Shown here piece by piece: positions 1 through 7,322 of a DNA stretch of 17,615 nt; position 1 is the first letter of the stretch, and the number at the start of each line of letters is the position of its first letter. Source of the DNA: Aquificota bacterium (GTDB lineage Bacteria; Aquificota; Aquificia; Aquificales; Hydrogenothermaceae); NCBI GenBank assembly GCA_013153795.1, contig JAADDV010000051.1, positions 1-17,615 on the forward strand, given 5' to 3'. Made by a program: the position numbers and the translations under genes. Under the pieces are notes generated by a model. The model saw only the letters and a program-made list of their open reading frames with translations. It did no database searches and was not told the DNA's origin.

Positions 1-11
1 TCATTTGAGAA

Positions 12-845
12 GTTTTATCTGAACCGTGTGGGATAGAAAGCTTGCTCTTTCTTTTGCATTATAAAAGTTTTTGGGGTTTTATCTGAACCGTGTGGGATAG
101 AAAGTATCTAAGAGCTGCTATCTCTTCTTTCTTTTTCGTTTTATCTGAACCGTGTGGGATAGAAAGTTTTTCTATCATATTTGTATGCTGTTATAACAGC
201 ATACGTTTTATCTGAACCGTGTGGGATAGAAAGTTCTTTCTGGAAATCATCTATATACCCTGTTATCTTTATATCGTTTTATCTGAACCGTGTGGGATAG
301 AAAGTGAATTAGACGGGCAAGACTTGAGAGTCAATGCAGACATTCAGGTTTTATCTGAACCGTGTGGGATAGAAAGGGAACTAGACGGGCAAGACCTGAG
401 GGTCAATGCAGACGTTTTATCTGAACCGTGTGGGATAGAAAGGAATTGATTTTGGCTGTTAGCTCTATAGCACTATTTTGTTTTATCTGAACCGTGTGGG
501 ATAGAAAGCTGCTAAAACAGTTGTATCAGATACATACTTAATTTTTGTTTTATCTGAACCGTGTGGGATAGAAAGGGAGGCGGGGTCGAAAACTTCCTCA
601 GCCCAATCCTTTAATTGTTGTTTTATCTGAACCGTGTGGGATAGAAAGAATGATGCATTATTCCCAATAAACGCTATTACTCGTTTTATCTGAACCGTGT
701 GGGATAGAAAGGCTGTTCAGATATATAGTGACCCTGCTAGCGTTGTTTCGTTTTATCTGAACCGTGTGGGATAGAAAGTTACAAGAAAACTAAAAGAAAC
801 AGTGGAATTCTCAGGGGTTTTATCTGAACCGTGTGGGATAGAAAG
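12..845 (+). CRISPR. CRISPR array, 13 repeats and 12 spacers
   Basis: Thirteen identical 29-nt repeats begin GTTTTATC and end GATAGAAAG. They start at 12, 76, 138, 205, 276, 348, 414, 480, 547, 620, 683, 750 and 817. The spacers are 33-44 nt: 35, 33, 38, 42, 43, 37, 37, 38, 44, 34, 38 and 38. The repeat end ATAGAAAG resembles the 8-nt 5' handle of type I-B and type III crRNAs (ATTGAAAC/G), so I infer plus-strand transcription with the leader to the left, outside the window. Bases 1-11 may be the end of another spacer. The last repeat is intact, so there is no terminal decay to confirm direction. The repeat can form only a weak stem (TTTATC with GATAGA). No cas gene lies in the window, so the subtype is not settled. 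Spacers 5 and 6 are near copies of each other, and spacer 3 ends in a perfect palindrome. Confidence 0.98.
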
Positions 846-895
846 GTTTGAAAGGAAATTTTGTTAAAGCTGGTCAGGAGATAGAAAAATTTCGT

Positions 896-1894
896 TTAAG
901 CATTAATGCCTTTTAATTTTAAATAAGAGTTTCTTAGATCCTCAGCTATATTTCTAGGAAAAATAGATATTAAAAAAATCATCCATGAAGGCAAATTTAT
1001 AACAAAAGGATAAAAATCTTTATATTTATTATAGATTTCTTTATTTAAATAACCAAATGAACGAATATTTAAAAGCCTTAAAAGGCTAAAAACCCCTGTC
1101 TTTTTGTCATGATTTTTTACACAGGTAAGTTTTGACTTTAAACTATATGAAGGCGGTAAAGAACTAATAACATTAAACCAGTCCTCAACAAAAATCTTCA
1201 TTATTTTAGGAAACCAGCTAGCACCAATAGGACCAAGCTCATTAAACGTATAAACAATAGGACTTTCCTCAAAGTAAACTTTTATATCCTTCTTTCTTCC
1301 TAAATACTCAAAAGCAATTCCAACCTGCAGAAAATTAGTATTTCTATATCTGTCAAAATCAGCTTTTTCTATAAGATTTTTACTAAAAATCAAACTACTT
1401 AAAAGGGTCATATGCCAGCCTAAGTCTTCTAACAGCTGATTTTTATCTGTAAAAGTCTTAGATTTTACATCTTTTACCCTTAGCTCAGAAATACCTTTCT
1501 TAGGATTTTTTTTGTCTTTAACTCTTGCTGCATTTACAACTATCAAATCAAAATCATCATTTTCTAAAAGCTCCAGTAAAACGTCTAAACTTCCTTCAAA
1601 AAAGCTGTCATCATCTCCTAAAAGCCATCTATATTCTGTATCTGCTAGTTTTAAAACTTTTTCAAAATTTGGATCTAAACCAATATTCACATCATTTCTG
1701 TGATAATGAATATACTCATACTCTTTTTGGTATTTTTTTACTACTTCCTGTGTGTTATCTGTAGAAGCATTATCAGAAATAAAAATAGGAATGTTATATT
1801 TTTTTACTTGAGGAACTATACGTTCCAAGCATGAATCTAAAAGATTTGCTCTGTTATAAGTTGGAATACATATACCTAGTTTTTTATTCTCCAT
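896..1894 (-). CDS. Family 2 glycosyltransferase
   Basis: This is a GT-A fold glycosyltransferase, likely adding the deoxysugar made by the upstream genes to a surface glycan on the cytoplasmic face. The N-terminus has the GT2 opening IPTYNRANLL, then SDNASTDNT and the acidic metal/nucleotide-binding run GDDDS (about residues 94-97 from the chosen start). About 332 residues suits the family, and the length and layout are close to abequosyltransferase RfbV; that parallel is from memory. The start at 1894 is preferred over 1900 because AAGGTG lies about 7 nt upstream of 1894 but only 1 nt from 1900. It overlaps the cupin stop by 11 nt, so translation is probably coupled. It is the last gene of the operon and ends 50 nt from the CRISPR array. 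The acceptor and the exact sugar cannot be read from the sequence. Confidence 0.88.
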   Translation of the reverse strand: MENKKLGICIPTYNRANLLDSCLERIVPQVKKYNIPIFISDNASTDNTQEVVKKYQKEYEYIHYHRNDVNIGLDPNFEKVLKLADTEYRWLLGDDDSFFEGSLDVLLELLENDDFDLIVVNAARVKDKKNPKKGISELRVKDVKSKTFTDKNQLLEDLGWHMTLLSSLIFSKNLIEKADFDRYRNTNFLQVGIAFEYLGRKKDIKVYFEESPIVYTFNELGPIGASWFPKIMKIFVEDWFNVISSLPPSYSLKSKLTCVKNHDKKTGVFSLLRLLNIRSFGYLNKEIYNKYKDFYPFVINLPSWMIFLISIFPRNIAEDLRNSYLKLKGINA

Positions 1895-2300
1895 TTTCAT
1901 ACACCTTGTATTTTATTGTGTCTTTTGGGTCATAAAGTCTGTCTGTGTAAGCAAGAAGAATAAAAGGCTCTTCATCAAAATTTACAAAAGCATGGGCAAC
2001 GTATGGAGGAATAACAACAGTAAAAGGTTTTTCACTGTCCATCTCTATTTTCATTTTTTCTTTTGTATTTATATCTTCCAGAAAAAGGGTGGCCTTTCCA
2101 TGAATAAGAGTAAACCATTCTGTAGCTTCTTCATGATAGTGATTTCCTCTTACTTCTCCTTTTACAGCACTTGTTAGATATATTTCTCCTGTATAGTCTG
2201 GTAGATTTTTTTCTTTTCCATCAATAGCTTTCAAAAACCAGCCTCTTTTATCAACAAGTTTTTTTCTAGGAATAATCTCTATTTTCTCTTTTAAGGACAT
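1884..2300 (-). CDS. RmlC-like cupin, probable nucleotide-sugar epimerase/isomerase
   Basis: This 138-residue single-domain cupin has the metal/substrate motif RGNHYHEEATEWF around residues 51-63 and the second cupin motif PPYVAHAF near residues 97-104. It resembles the WxcM/FdtA/CapF-C-terminal group of sugar cupins and the dTDP-4-dehydrorhamnose 3,5-epimerase relatives. In this operon its likely substrate is the 4-keto-6-deoxy sugar nucleotide made by RfbG, which it would epimerise or tautomerise before reduction. That role is inferred from context. The start has AGGAG 7 nt upstream and lies inside the reductase gene (35-nt overlap), which implies translational coupling. It could instead be a non-catalytic cupin. 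Confidence 0.82.
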   Translation of the reverse strand: MSLKEKIEIIPRKKLVDKRGWFLKAIDGKEKNLPDYTGEIYLTSAVKGEVRGNHYHEEATEWFTLIHGKATLFLEDINTKEKMKIEMDSEKPFTVVIPPYVAHAFVNFDEEPFILLAYTDRLYDPKDTIKYKVYENGE

Positions 2301-3198
2301 CTAAATGCTCCTGTATAAGTTTTTCTAATCCTTCTTCTAATGAAATTTTTGGCTCCCAGTTTAAATAATTTTTTAGTTTGTTTATATCAGCTACATAGTA
2401 CATAGGCTCATCTTTTCTATAAGGTAAAGCTCCAAACTCTATATCTGGTTCAAAACCGTATTTTTTCAGGAGGTTGGAAATAATATTTACAGCTTCTTTT
2501 AAAGATATTTCTTTTCCAGAAGCTACATTAAAGTCAAAAAAACCCTTTTCTTCATCTTTTTTTAAAAACTCTAAAAGGCACTGACTAACATCTTCAACGT
2601 TTATAAAATCTCTTATTTGCTCACATCCTGTTAGCTTTACTTTGTTTCCTTTAATAGTTTCTGAGATTATATAAGGAAAAAATCTATGGGAAGCTTCTCC
2701 AACGCCATAAACACTAAAAAATCTTAAAAGAAATATTGTAAAGTCGTCTTTGTATCTTCTTAAAAGCATACTTTGGGTAGCTTTTGAAATACCGTATAAA
2801 GATAAAGGGTTTAGACAGTCTGTCTCTTTTAGAGGCTCATTTTTTAATGAGTATTCAAATCCAGACCCAGCTACAATTATTTTAGGGTAGTGATTTATCT
2901 CTTTTAAAATATCTAAAATATTTATAATAGAAAATGCATTAATCTTAAAAATATCTTCCAGTGTTCCTTCTCCATATTTCACTCCACCAGCAGCTAGATG
3001 AACAACAGTATCAGGTTTTTCCTCCTCCAAAATATCTTTTAGCTTCTGACTGTTTTTTAAATCTAAAGAATAGTTTTTTTCTTTTCCTAAAGAAAAAGGT
3101 TTGCGGGTTATAGTTACTATTTCATAAGGAGTATTTTGCAGTTTTTTTAAAAAGTTTTTTCCTATAAATCCGCTGGCACCAGTTATTAAAACTTTCAT
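2266..3198 (-). CDS. NAD(P)-dependent SDR epimerase/reductase, CDP-abequose-synthase-like
   Basis: This is an extended short-chain dehydrogenase of 310 residues. It has a Rossmann motif ITGASGFIG at residues 5-13, HLAAGG at 67-72, Ser112 in GSGFEY and the catalytic YGISK (Tyr135, Lys139). The stretch EQIRDFINVEDV and the C-terminal pattern with NWEPKISLEEGLEKL recall Salmonella RfbJ (CDP-abequose synthase) and its reductase relatives. It probably reduces or epimerises C4 of a CDP-4-keto-6-deoxyhexose in the cytoplasm. The start codon overlaps the rfbG stop as ATGA, a typical coupled junction. Because no RfbH-type 3-dehydrase gene is nearby, the product may be a CDP-6-deoxyhexose rather than a 3,6-dideoxyhexose; that is inference. 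Confidence 0.87.
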   Translation of the reverse strand: MKVLITGASGFIGKNFLKKLQNTPYEIVTITRKPFSLGKEKNYSLDLKNSQKLKDILEEEKPDTVVHLAAGGVKYGEGTLEDIFKINAFSIINILDILKEINHYPKIIVAGSGFEYSLKNEPLKETDCLNPLSLYGISKATQSMLLRRYKDDFTIFLLRFFSVYGVGEASHRFFPYIISETIKGNKVKLTGCEQIRDFINVEDVSQCLLEFLKKDEEKGFFDFNVASGKEISLKEAVNIISNLLKKYGFEPDIEFGALPYRKDEPMYYVADINKLKNYLNWEPKISLEEGLEKLIQEHLDVLKRENRDYS

Positions 3199-4289
3199 GT
3201 TATCCAGCCTACCTGTTTTTTTTGGGCATCTTGAATATAATCTTCTAAATCTTTATAAGTGTTTACTTTTCCCTTTTGATAAAAATCTTTATACCAGTTG
3301 ATAGTTTTTGAAAGGGTTGTGTTGATGTCCCATACTGGTTTCCAGTTTAAAAGGAACTTAGCTTTAGAACAGTCTAACTTTAAAAGTTTAGCTTCGTGTA
3401 AGTCTGCAAGCTGTGGGTTAATAGAATACTTTATATCTTCCCAGTATTCTTTAGAAAGTTTTACAATTTCTTTTACTGGAACAATATTTTCATCATCTGG
3501 TCCAAAATTCCAGCCATCTGCAAACTCTTTTTTTCCTTCTAAAAGTTTTTGACCTAAGAAAAGATATCCACTTAAAGGTTCTAAAACATGTTGCCAAGGT
3601 CTTATTGCATCAGGGCTTCTTATAAAAACTGTTTCACCTTTTGAAGCTGCCTTTACTATGTCTGGAATTAATCTATCTTGAGACCAGTCTCCTCCTCCTA
3701 TAACATTTCCAGCTCTTGCACTGGCAAGGAGGATATTATGGGTTTTTCCATACTCTTTAGAATTAAAAAAGGAATTTCTATAAGAGCTAGTAATAAGCTC
3801 AGCACAACCTTTTGAGGCACTGTAAGGGTCATAACCTCCCATAGGGTCATTTTCTCTGTATCCCCAAACCCATTCTTTATTTTCATAGCATTTATCACTG
3901 GTAATATTAACAATAGCTTTAACAGAGTTTGTTCTTTTACAAGCTTCAAAAACATTTGCAGTTCCAATAATATTTGTTTCTAAAGTTTCTAAAGGGTGTT
4001 TGTAAGAATATCTCACAAGAGGCTGAGCTGCTAAATGAAAAACTATATCAGGTTTAAAATCTTCAAATACAGAAAATAGCTTTTCTCTATCTCTTATATC
4101 TCCAATTATTGAAATAATGTTCAGGTCTAAAAGTTCAAAGTGGTTAGGATTTGTAGGAGGTTTTAGGGAATAGCCTAAAACCTCAGCTCCTAAATGTTTT
4201 AGCCATAAGGCAAGCCAAGACCCTTTAAAACCAGTATGCCCAGTTATTAAGACCTTTTTCCCTTTGTATATATTATTGAACATCACCAT
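3195..4289 (-). CDS. rfbG: CDP-glucose 4,6-dehydratase
   Basis: It converts CDP-D-glucose to CDP-4-keto-6-deoxy-D-glucose using bound NAD. The 364 residues match the family length (about 355-365). Visible motifs are the nucleotide-binding ITGHTGFKGSW (residues 15-25), HLAAQPLVRYSY (85-96), TSDKCYEN (130-137) and the catalytic YSASK (Tyr156, Lys160). The ending with LNWKPVWD is usual for this family. The start at 4289 has GGAAGG 6 nt upstream; Met3 at 4283 is less well spaced. It overlaps the rfbF stop by 17 nt and the next gene by 4 nt, so the first three enzymes are translated as a unit. Confidence 0.95.
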   Translation of the reverse strand: MVMFNNIYKGKKVLITGHTGFKGSWLALWLKHLGAEVLGYSLKPPTNPNHFELLDLNIISIIGDIRDREKLFSVFEDFKPDIVFHLAAQPLVRYSYKHPLETLETNIIGTANVFEACKRTNSVKAIVNITSDKCYENKEWVWGYRENDPMGGYDPYSASKGCAELITSSYRNSFFNSKEYGKTHNILLASARAGNVIGGGDWSQDRLIPDIVKAASKGETVFIRSPDAIRPWQHVLEPLSGYLFLGQKLLEGKKEFADGWNFGPDDENIVPVKEIVKLSKEYWEDIKYSINPQLADLHEAKLLKLDCSKAKFLLNWKPVWDINTTLSKTINWYKDFYQKGKVNTYKDLEDYIQDAQKKQVGWIT

Positions 4290-5061
4290 TCCATACCTTC
4301 CATGGAGCTTTTCCAGAGTTCCAAAGTTCTTCCAGCTCTTTTTTATCTCTTAGCATATCCATTGGTTTCCAAAATCCATGATGTTTGTATGCTACCAACT
4401 GGCCATCTTTTGCTAAATTTTCTAAGGGGTCTCTTTCCCAGTAGGTCTCATCGCCTTTGGTTATGTAGTCAAAAACCTCAGGCTCTAAGACAAAGAAACC
4501 TCCATTAATCCATGCCCCATCGCCTTTAGGTTTTTCCCTAAACTGTTTTACAACATCTCCTTCTCCTATATCTAAAGCTCCAAATCTTCCTGAAGGCTGG
4601 ACAGCTGTCACAGTTGCATATTTTCCATGTTTTTTATGGAACTCAACAAGCTCTTTTATATTTATATCTGCAACTCCATCTCCATAAGTAAGCATAAATG
4701 TCCCATTATCTAAATATTTTCTTGCTCTTAAAAGTCTTCCTCCTGTTTGGGTATGTAAACCAGTATCAACTAACGTAACTTTCCATGGTTCAGATTTTGT
4801 GTTGTGGATTTCCATTTTGTTATCTTTTAGATGGATTGTTACATCACTTTGATGTAAGAAATAGTTAGCAAAATACTCTTTAATCATATAGCCTTTATAA
4901 CCAAGTAAGATGACAAAGTCGTTAAAGCCGTAATGAGAATAGATTTTCATGATATGCCAGAGAATTGGTTTTCCACCAATTTCAACCATAGGTTTTGGTT
5001 TCAAGACAGTTTCTTCACTTAGTCTTGTCCCAAATCCCCCTGCAAGAATAGCTACTTTCAT
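4273..5061 (-). CDS. rfbF: Glucose-1-phosphate cytidylyltransferase
   Basis: This is the first enzyme of the operon: it joins glucose 1-phosphate and CTP to give CDP-glucose and pyrophosphate. The nucleotidyltransferase signature LAGGFGTRL is at residues 6-14, KPKPMVEIGG at 21-30, and the family-specific GDGVADI and GRFGALDI follow. The 262 residues compare with about 257 in Salmonella RfbF. I place the start at 5061 (MKVAIL) because GGAGGAG precedes it by about 9 nt and the protein then begins at the beta strand of the Rossmann-like fold; the upstream in-frame ATG at 5079 adds only six non-conserved residues. Upstream is a long AT-rich region carrying the probable promoter. Confidence 0.96.
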   Translation of the reverse strand: MKVAILAGGFGTRLSEETVLKPKPMVEIGGKPILWHIMKIYSHYGFNDFVILLGYKGYMIKEYFANYFLHQSDVTIHLKDNKMEIHNTKSEPWKVTLVDTGLHTQTGGRLLRARKYLDNGTFMLTYGDGVADINIKELVEFHKKHGKYATVTAVQPSGRFGALDIGEGDVVKQFREKPKGDGAWINGGFFVLEPEVFDYITKGDETYWERDPLENLAKDGQLVAYKHHGFWKPMDMLRDKKELEELWNSGKAPWKVWNGDVQ

Positions 5062-5126
5062 AGCGCCGGTCTCCTCCATATTTTTATGTTTTATTTTTTT
5101 TGTTTTTATAAATGTCTATTAATTAA

Positions 5127-5155
5127 TTAATAATACATTAATTAAAACTTTTCAA
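5127..5155 (-). promoter_or_regulatory. Probable sigma70-type promoter of the CDP-sugar operon
   Basis: Read on the minus strand, TTGAAA (5150-5155) is followed by 17 nt and TATTAA (5127-5132). It overlaps a TTAATTAATTAA-type tract that could bend DNA or bind a regulator. The leader to rfbF would be about 60 nt. The match is moderate and the surroundings are so AT-rich that chance matches are common. Confidence 0.35.
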
Positions 5156-5439
5156 GTTATAAACGCAAAATCTAAAAATATCAAATCAAAAGTATCTCTA
5201 AATATTGAAAAAAATAAACAAAAACTCTTTTTTTTCTTTCTCTGAAAGAAGTTTGAAAATATATATACAAAAAGCATACCATATAGAAAAACAGAAGTAT
5301 CTATTAGATATAATTATTGGAAGATTTGTAAGATGATTTTACGAAAGTTTTAAAAATTGTAAAAACTCTACTTGGTATATAAAAATTTTTGTAAGAAAGA
5401 TATTTGAAAGTTGTTTATGATGAGATTTTAGAGAAATAT
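5156..5439. other. AT-rich intergenic stretch
   Basis: This part of the 441-base gap between rfbF and nifU holds no intact gene, tRNA or repeat array that I can see. Its right part, read on plus from about 5314, looks weakly coding: runs of Lys/Leu/Glu-rich codons interrupted by TAA at 5329, 5380 and 5392. That may be the debris of a lost gene, or only AT-rich chance. Confidence 0.5.
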
Positions 5440-5469
5440 AAAAATAGAAAAACTACCAAATCTCTTTAG
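5314..5469 (+). pseudogene. Possible decayed ORF remnant
   Basis: One plus-strand frame reads like protein (fragments DDFTKVLKIVKTLLGI and ERYLKVVYDEILEKYKNRK) but is broken by three TAA codons and ends at a TAG (5467-5469) inside the nifU terminator stem. No start codon or ribosome binding site is evident and I recognise no family. Base composition alone could give this. Confidence 0.15.
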
Positions 5470-5490
5470 CTTTTAGAGATTTGGTAGTTT
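5440..5490 (-). terminator. Rho-independent terminator of the nifU-like gene
   Basis: A perfect 16-bp stem (5450-5465 with 5475-5490) has a 9-nt loop. On the minus strand it is followed by a T-rich tail (TTCTATTTTT, 5440-5449). It starts 12 nt beyond the nifU stop codon. Confidence 0.85.
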
Positions 5491-5502
5491 CTTAAAATTT
5501 TT

Positions 5503-5796
5503 TTAGAAAGGTTGATTTAGATTTACAGCAACTACTTCTTTTACTTCAGGAATTGCTTCTTTAAGTTTCATTTCTATACCACCTTTCAAAGTAACAAGAG
5601 ACATAGCACATCCATGGCAAGCACCCATAAGCCTAACATAAACAGTCCCATCTGAACCAATATCTACAAGCTCTACATCTCCACCATCAAATCTTAAAGC
5701 AGGTCTTATTTGCTCTAAAACTTCTTCTACTTTTTGTCTATCTATTTTAACTTCCTTTACTTCCTGTTGTTCAGTTGTTTTTTGCTCTTCAGACAT
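5503..5796 (-). CDS. NifU-like C-terminal domain Fe-S scaffold protein
   Basis: This is a small cytoplasmic NifU C-terminal-domain (NFU) protein that carries and delivers an Fe-S cluster. The core has LRFDGGDVELVDI (residues 34-46) and the CxxC motif in GACHGCAMS (Cys60, Cys63) that binds a [4Fe-4S] or [2Fe-2S] cluster between two subunits. The N-terminal 15 residues are Glu/Gln-rich and probably disordered. The start at 5796 is chosen because GGAGG lies 6 nt upstream; the longer reading frame to 5871 would run into the tmk leader. With 97 residues it is a stand-alone domain, not the full three-domain NifU. It is divergent from tmk; a TATAAT on minus at 5831-5836 may be its -10. Confidence 0.92.
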   Translation of the reverse strand: MSEEQKTTEQQEVKEVKIDRQKVEEVLEQIRPALRFDGGDVELVDIGSDGTVYVRLMGACHGCAMSLVTLKGGIEMKLKEAIPEVKEVVAVNLNQPF

Positions 5797-5882
5797 GTTA
5801 ATCCTCCAGTCTTTTATTTTTGGCTTTAAAATTATATATTCTTTTCTTATTTTATCTATGATTTTTGTCAAAAGGAGATTTT

Positions 5883-6497
5883 ATGGGAGTATTTATAACC
5901 TTTGAAGGAATTGATGGTGCTGGAAAATCTACACAGGCGAAACTTTTATATGAGTATTTACGTGAAGCTGGAAAAAAAACTATTTTAACTAGGGAGCCGG
6001 GGGGAACAGAAACAGGAAAAGAGTTAAGAAAAATTCTTTTATCTGAAAACAAAGAAAAAATATCTTCTATATCTGAGCTTTTTTTATATGAGGCAGACAG
6101 AAATATTCATGTAAATAATATTTTAAAACCTTTTTATGAAAAAGATTTTTACATTGTCTGTGATAGATATATAGATTCTACTTTGGCTTATCAAGGATAT
6201 GCTCGAGGACTAGACATAAATCTAATAAAAAATCTTAATGATATAGCTGTAGAAGGAATGTATCCTGATATTACATTTTTAATAGATATTCCTGTAGAAA
6301 TAGCTCTAGAAAGACTTGGAGAAAAAAAAGATAGAATTGAAAAAGAGGATGTATCTTTTTATAAAAGACTTAGAGAAGGTTTTTTAAAAATTGCTCACGA
6401 AAATAAAAATAGAATAACGATAATAGATGGAAGAAAAAAAATTAATGAAATTTTAAAAGAAATTGTAGATGTTTTAAAAGCTAAAGGCTTACTTTAA
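5883..6497 (+). CDS. tmk: Thymidylate kinase
   Basis: It phosphorylates dTMP to dTDP with ATP in dTTP synthesis. The P-loop GIDGAGKST lies at residues 9-17, followed by TREPGGTETG, the DRYIDSTLAYQGYARG block containing the DR motif that binds the nucleotide monophosphate, and a LID-like segment around RLGEKKDRIEKED. The length of 204 residues is normal. The start at 5883 is supported by AAAGGAG about 5 nt upstream and by the family start (MGVFITFEG); an in-frame ATG at 5865 lies upstream of that ribosome binding site and is not preferred. It heads a plus-strand run with lgt and folC. Confidence 0.96.
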   Translation: MGVFITFEGIDGAGKSTQAKLLYEYLREAGKKTILTREPGGTETGKELRKILLSENKEKISSISELFLYEADRNIHVNNILKPFYEKDFYIVCDRYIDSTLAYQGYARGLDINLIKNLNDIAVEGMYPDITFLIDIPVEIALERLGEKKDRIEKEDVSFYKRLREGFLKIAHENKNRITIIDGRKKINEILKEIVDVLKAKGLL

Positions 6498-6527
6498 ATA
6501 AAAATCTATTACTTAAAGGGAGGATTT

Positions 6528-7322
6528 ATGTTTCCAGATTTAATAAAAATTGGAGATTTTACAGTTCATACATACGGCGTTATGGTTGCTATTGGAATGC
6601 TTGTTTCTTTTTTTGTAGCTCTGCATTTTGCAAAAAAAGAGGGTATTCAGGTAAAACACGCTGAAAATCTGTTTTTTTATACAATTTTAGGAGGTATAGT
6701 AGGGGCAAGAATTGCTTATATTCTTGAGCATCCTGAGGAATTTCACTCTTTTATAGACTACATAGCCTTCTGGAAAGGAGGCATTGATTGGTTTGGAGCT
6801 TTCATTGGAGGAGCTATTGTTCTTGCTTTACTTCTTTTTAAATACAGATATCCTGTTTTAAAAATCGCAGATGTGGCAGGAATATCTGTTGTTATAGGTC
6901 ATGCTTTTGGAAGAATAGGTTGTACGTGTGCCGGCTGTTGTTATGGAAAACCTGTTCCTGAAGATTCTCCTTTTAAAGACATTGCTATAACATTTCCTCA
7001 TCATCATGACACAGCAGCACCACCAGGTATTCCTCTGTATCCTACTCAGCCTGCAGAGGCTATTGGAAACTTTTTGATATTTGTGGTTTTGTTCCTTGCT
7101 TATAGAAAGAAACTTTTTGATGGGGAGATTTTCGGGCTTTATCTTGTTTTTTATGGACTGGAAAGATTTTTACTTGAGTTCTGGAGAGGGGTAACACCGC
7201 CTATACCTGGAATTGGTCTTACGTGGAACCAGATTGTAGCCTTAGGTATGATTTTTATAGGCTTAGGTATTTTGGCTTATGGATTTATAAAACTGAAAAA
7301 GGTCAAACATGAAACTGTATAA
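6528..7322 (+). CDS. lgt: Phosphatidylglycerol-prolipoprotein diacylglyceryl transferase
   Basis: This inner-membrane enzyme transfers diacylglycerol from phosphatidylglycerol to the lipobox cysteine of prolipoproteins. It has 264 residues with about seven hydrophobic segments. The family signature is present as GHAFGRIG (Arg129) and YGLERFLLEFWR (Tyr209, Arg213, matching E. coli Tyr235 and Arg239). Two positions differ from E. coli: the essential His103 aligns with Phe89 in GGIDWFGAFIGG, and Asn146 aligns with Cys132 in the Cys-rich GCTCAGCCYG. Variants of this second motif occur in other bacterial Lgt proteins as I recall. GGGAGG precedes the start by 4-5 nt. The gene overlaps folC by 14 nt. 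Confidence 0.93.
   Translation: MFPDLIKIGDFTVHTYGVMVAIGMLVSFFVALHFAKKEGIQVKHAENLFFYTILGGIVGARIAYILEHPEEFHSFIDYIAFWKGGIDWFGAFIGGAIVLALLLFKYRYPVLKIADVAGISVVIGHAFGRIGCTCAGCCYGKPVPEDSPFKDIAITFPHHHDTAAPPGIPLYPTQPAEAIGNFLIFVVLFLAYRKKLFDGEIFGLYLVFYGLERFLLEFWRGVTPPIPGIGLTWNQIVALGMIFIGLGILAYGFIKLKKVKHETV

Noticed and set aside
219..449. A 76-codon open frame across the left array
   Set aside because: It is built from CRISPR repeats and spacers and has repeated segments matching the repeat; not a gene.
522..534. Small palindrome TGTATC-A-GATACA in spacer 8
   Set aside because: Six-base arms are short enough to occur by chance in AT-rich DNA, unlike the 22-bp palindrome of spacer 3.
860..888. A possible degenerate 14th CRISPR repeat (ends AGATAGAAAA)
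   Set aside because: Only the last ten or so bases resemble the repeat, the left half does not match, and the spacing from the last repeat is only 14 nt.
5865..5882. Longer tmk start at 5865
   Set aside because: It lies upstream of the AAAGGAG that serves the ATG at 5883, and the family starts at the latter.
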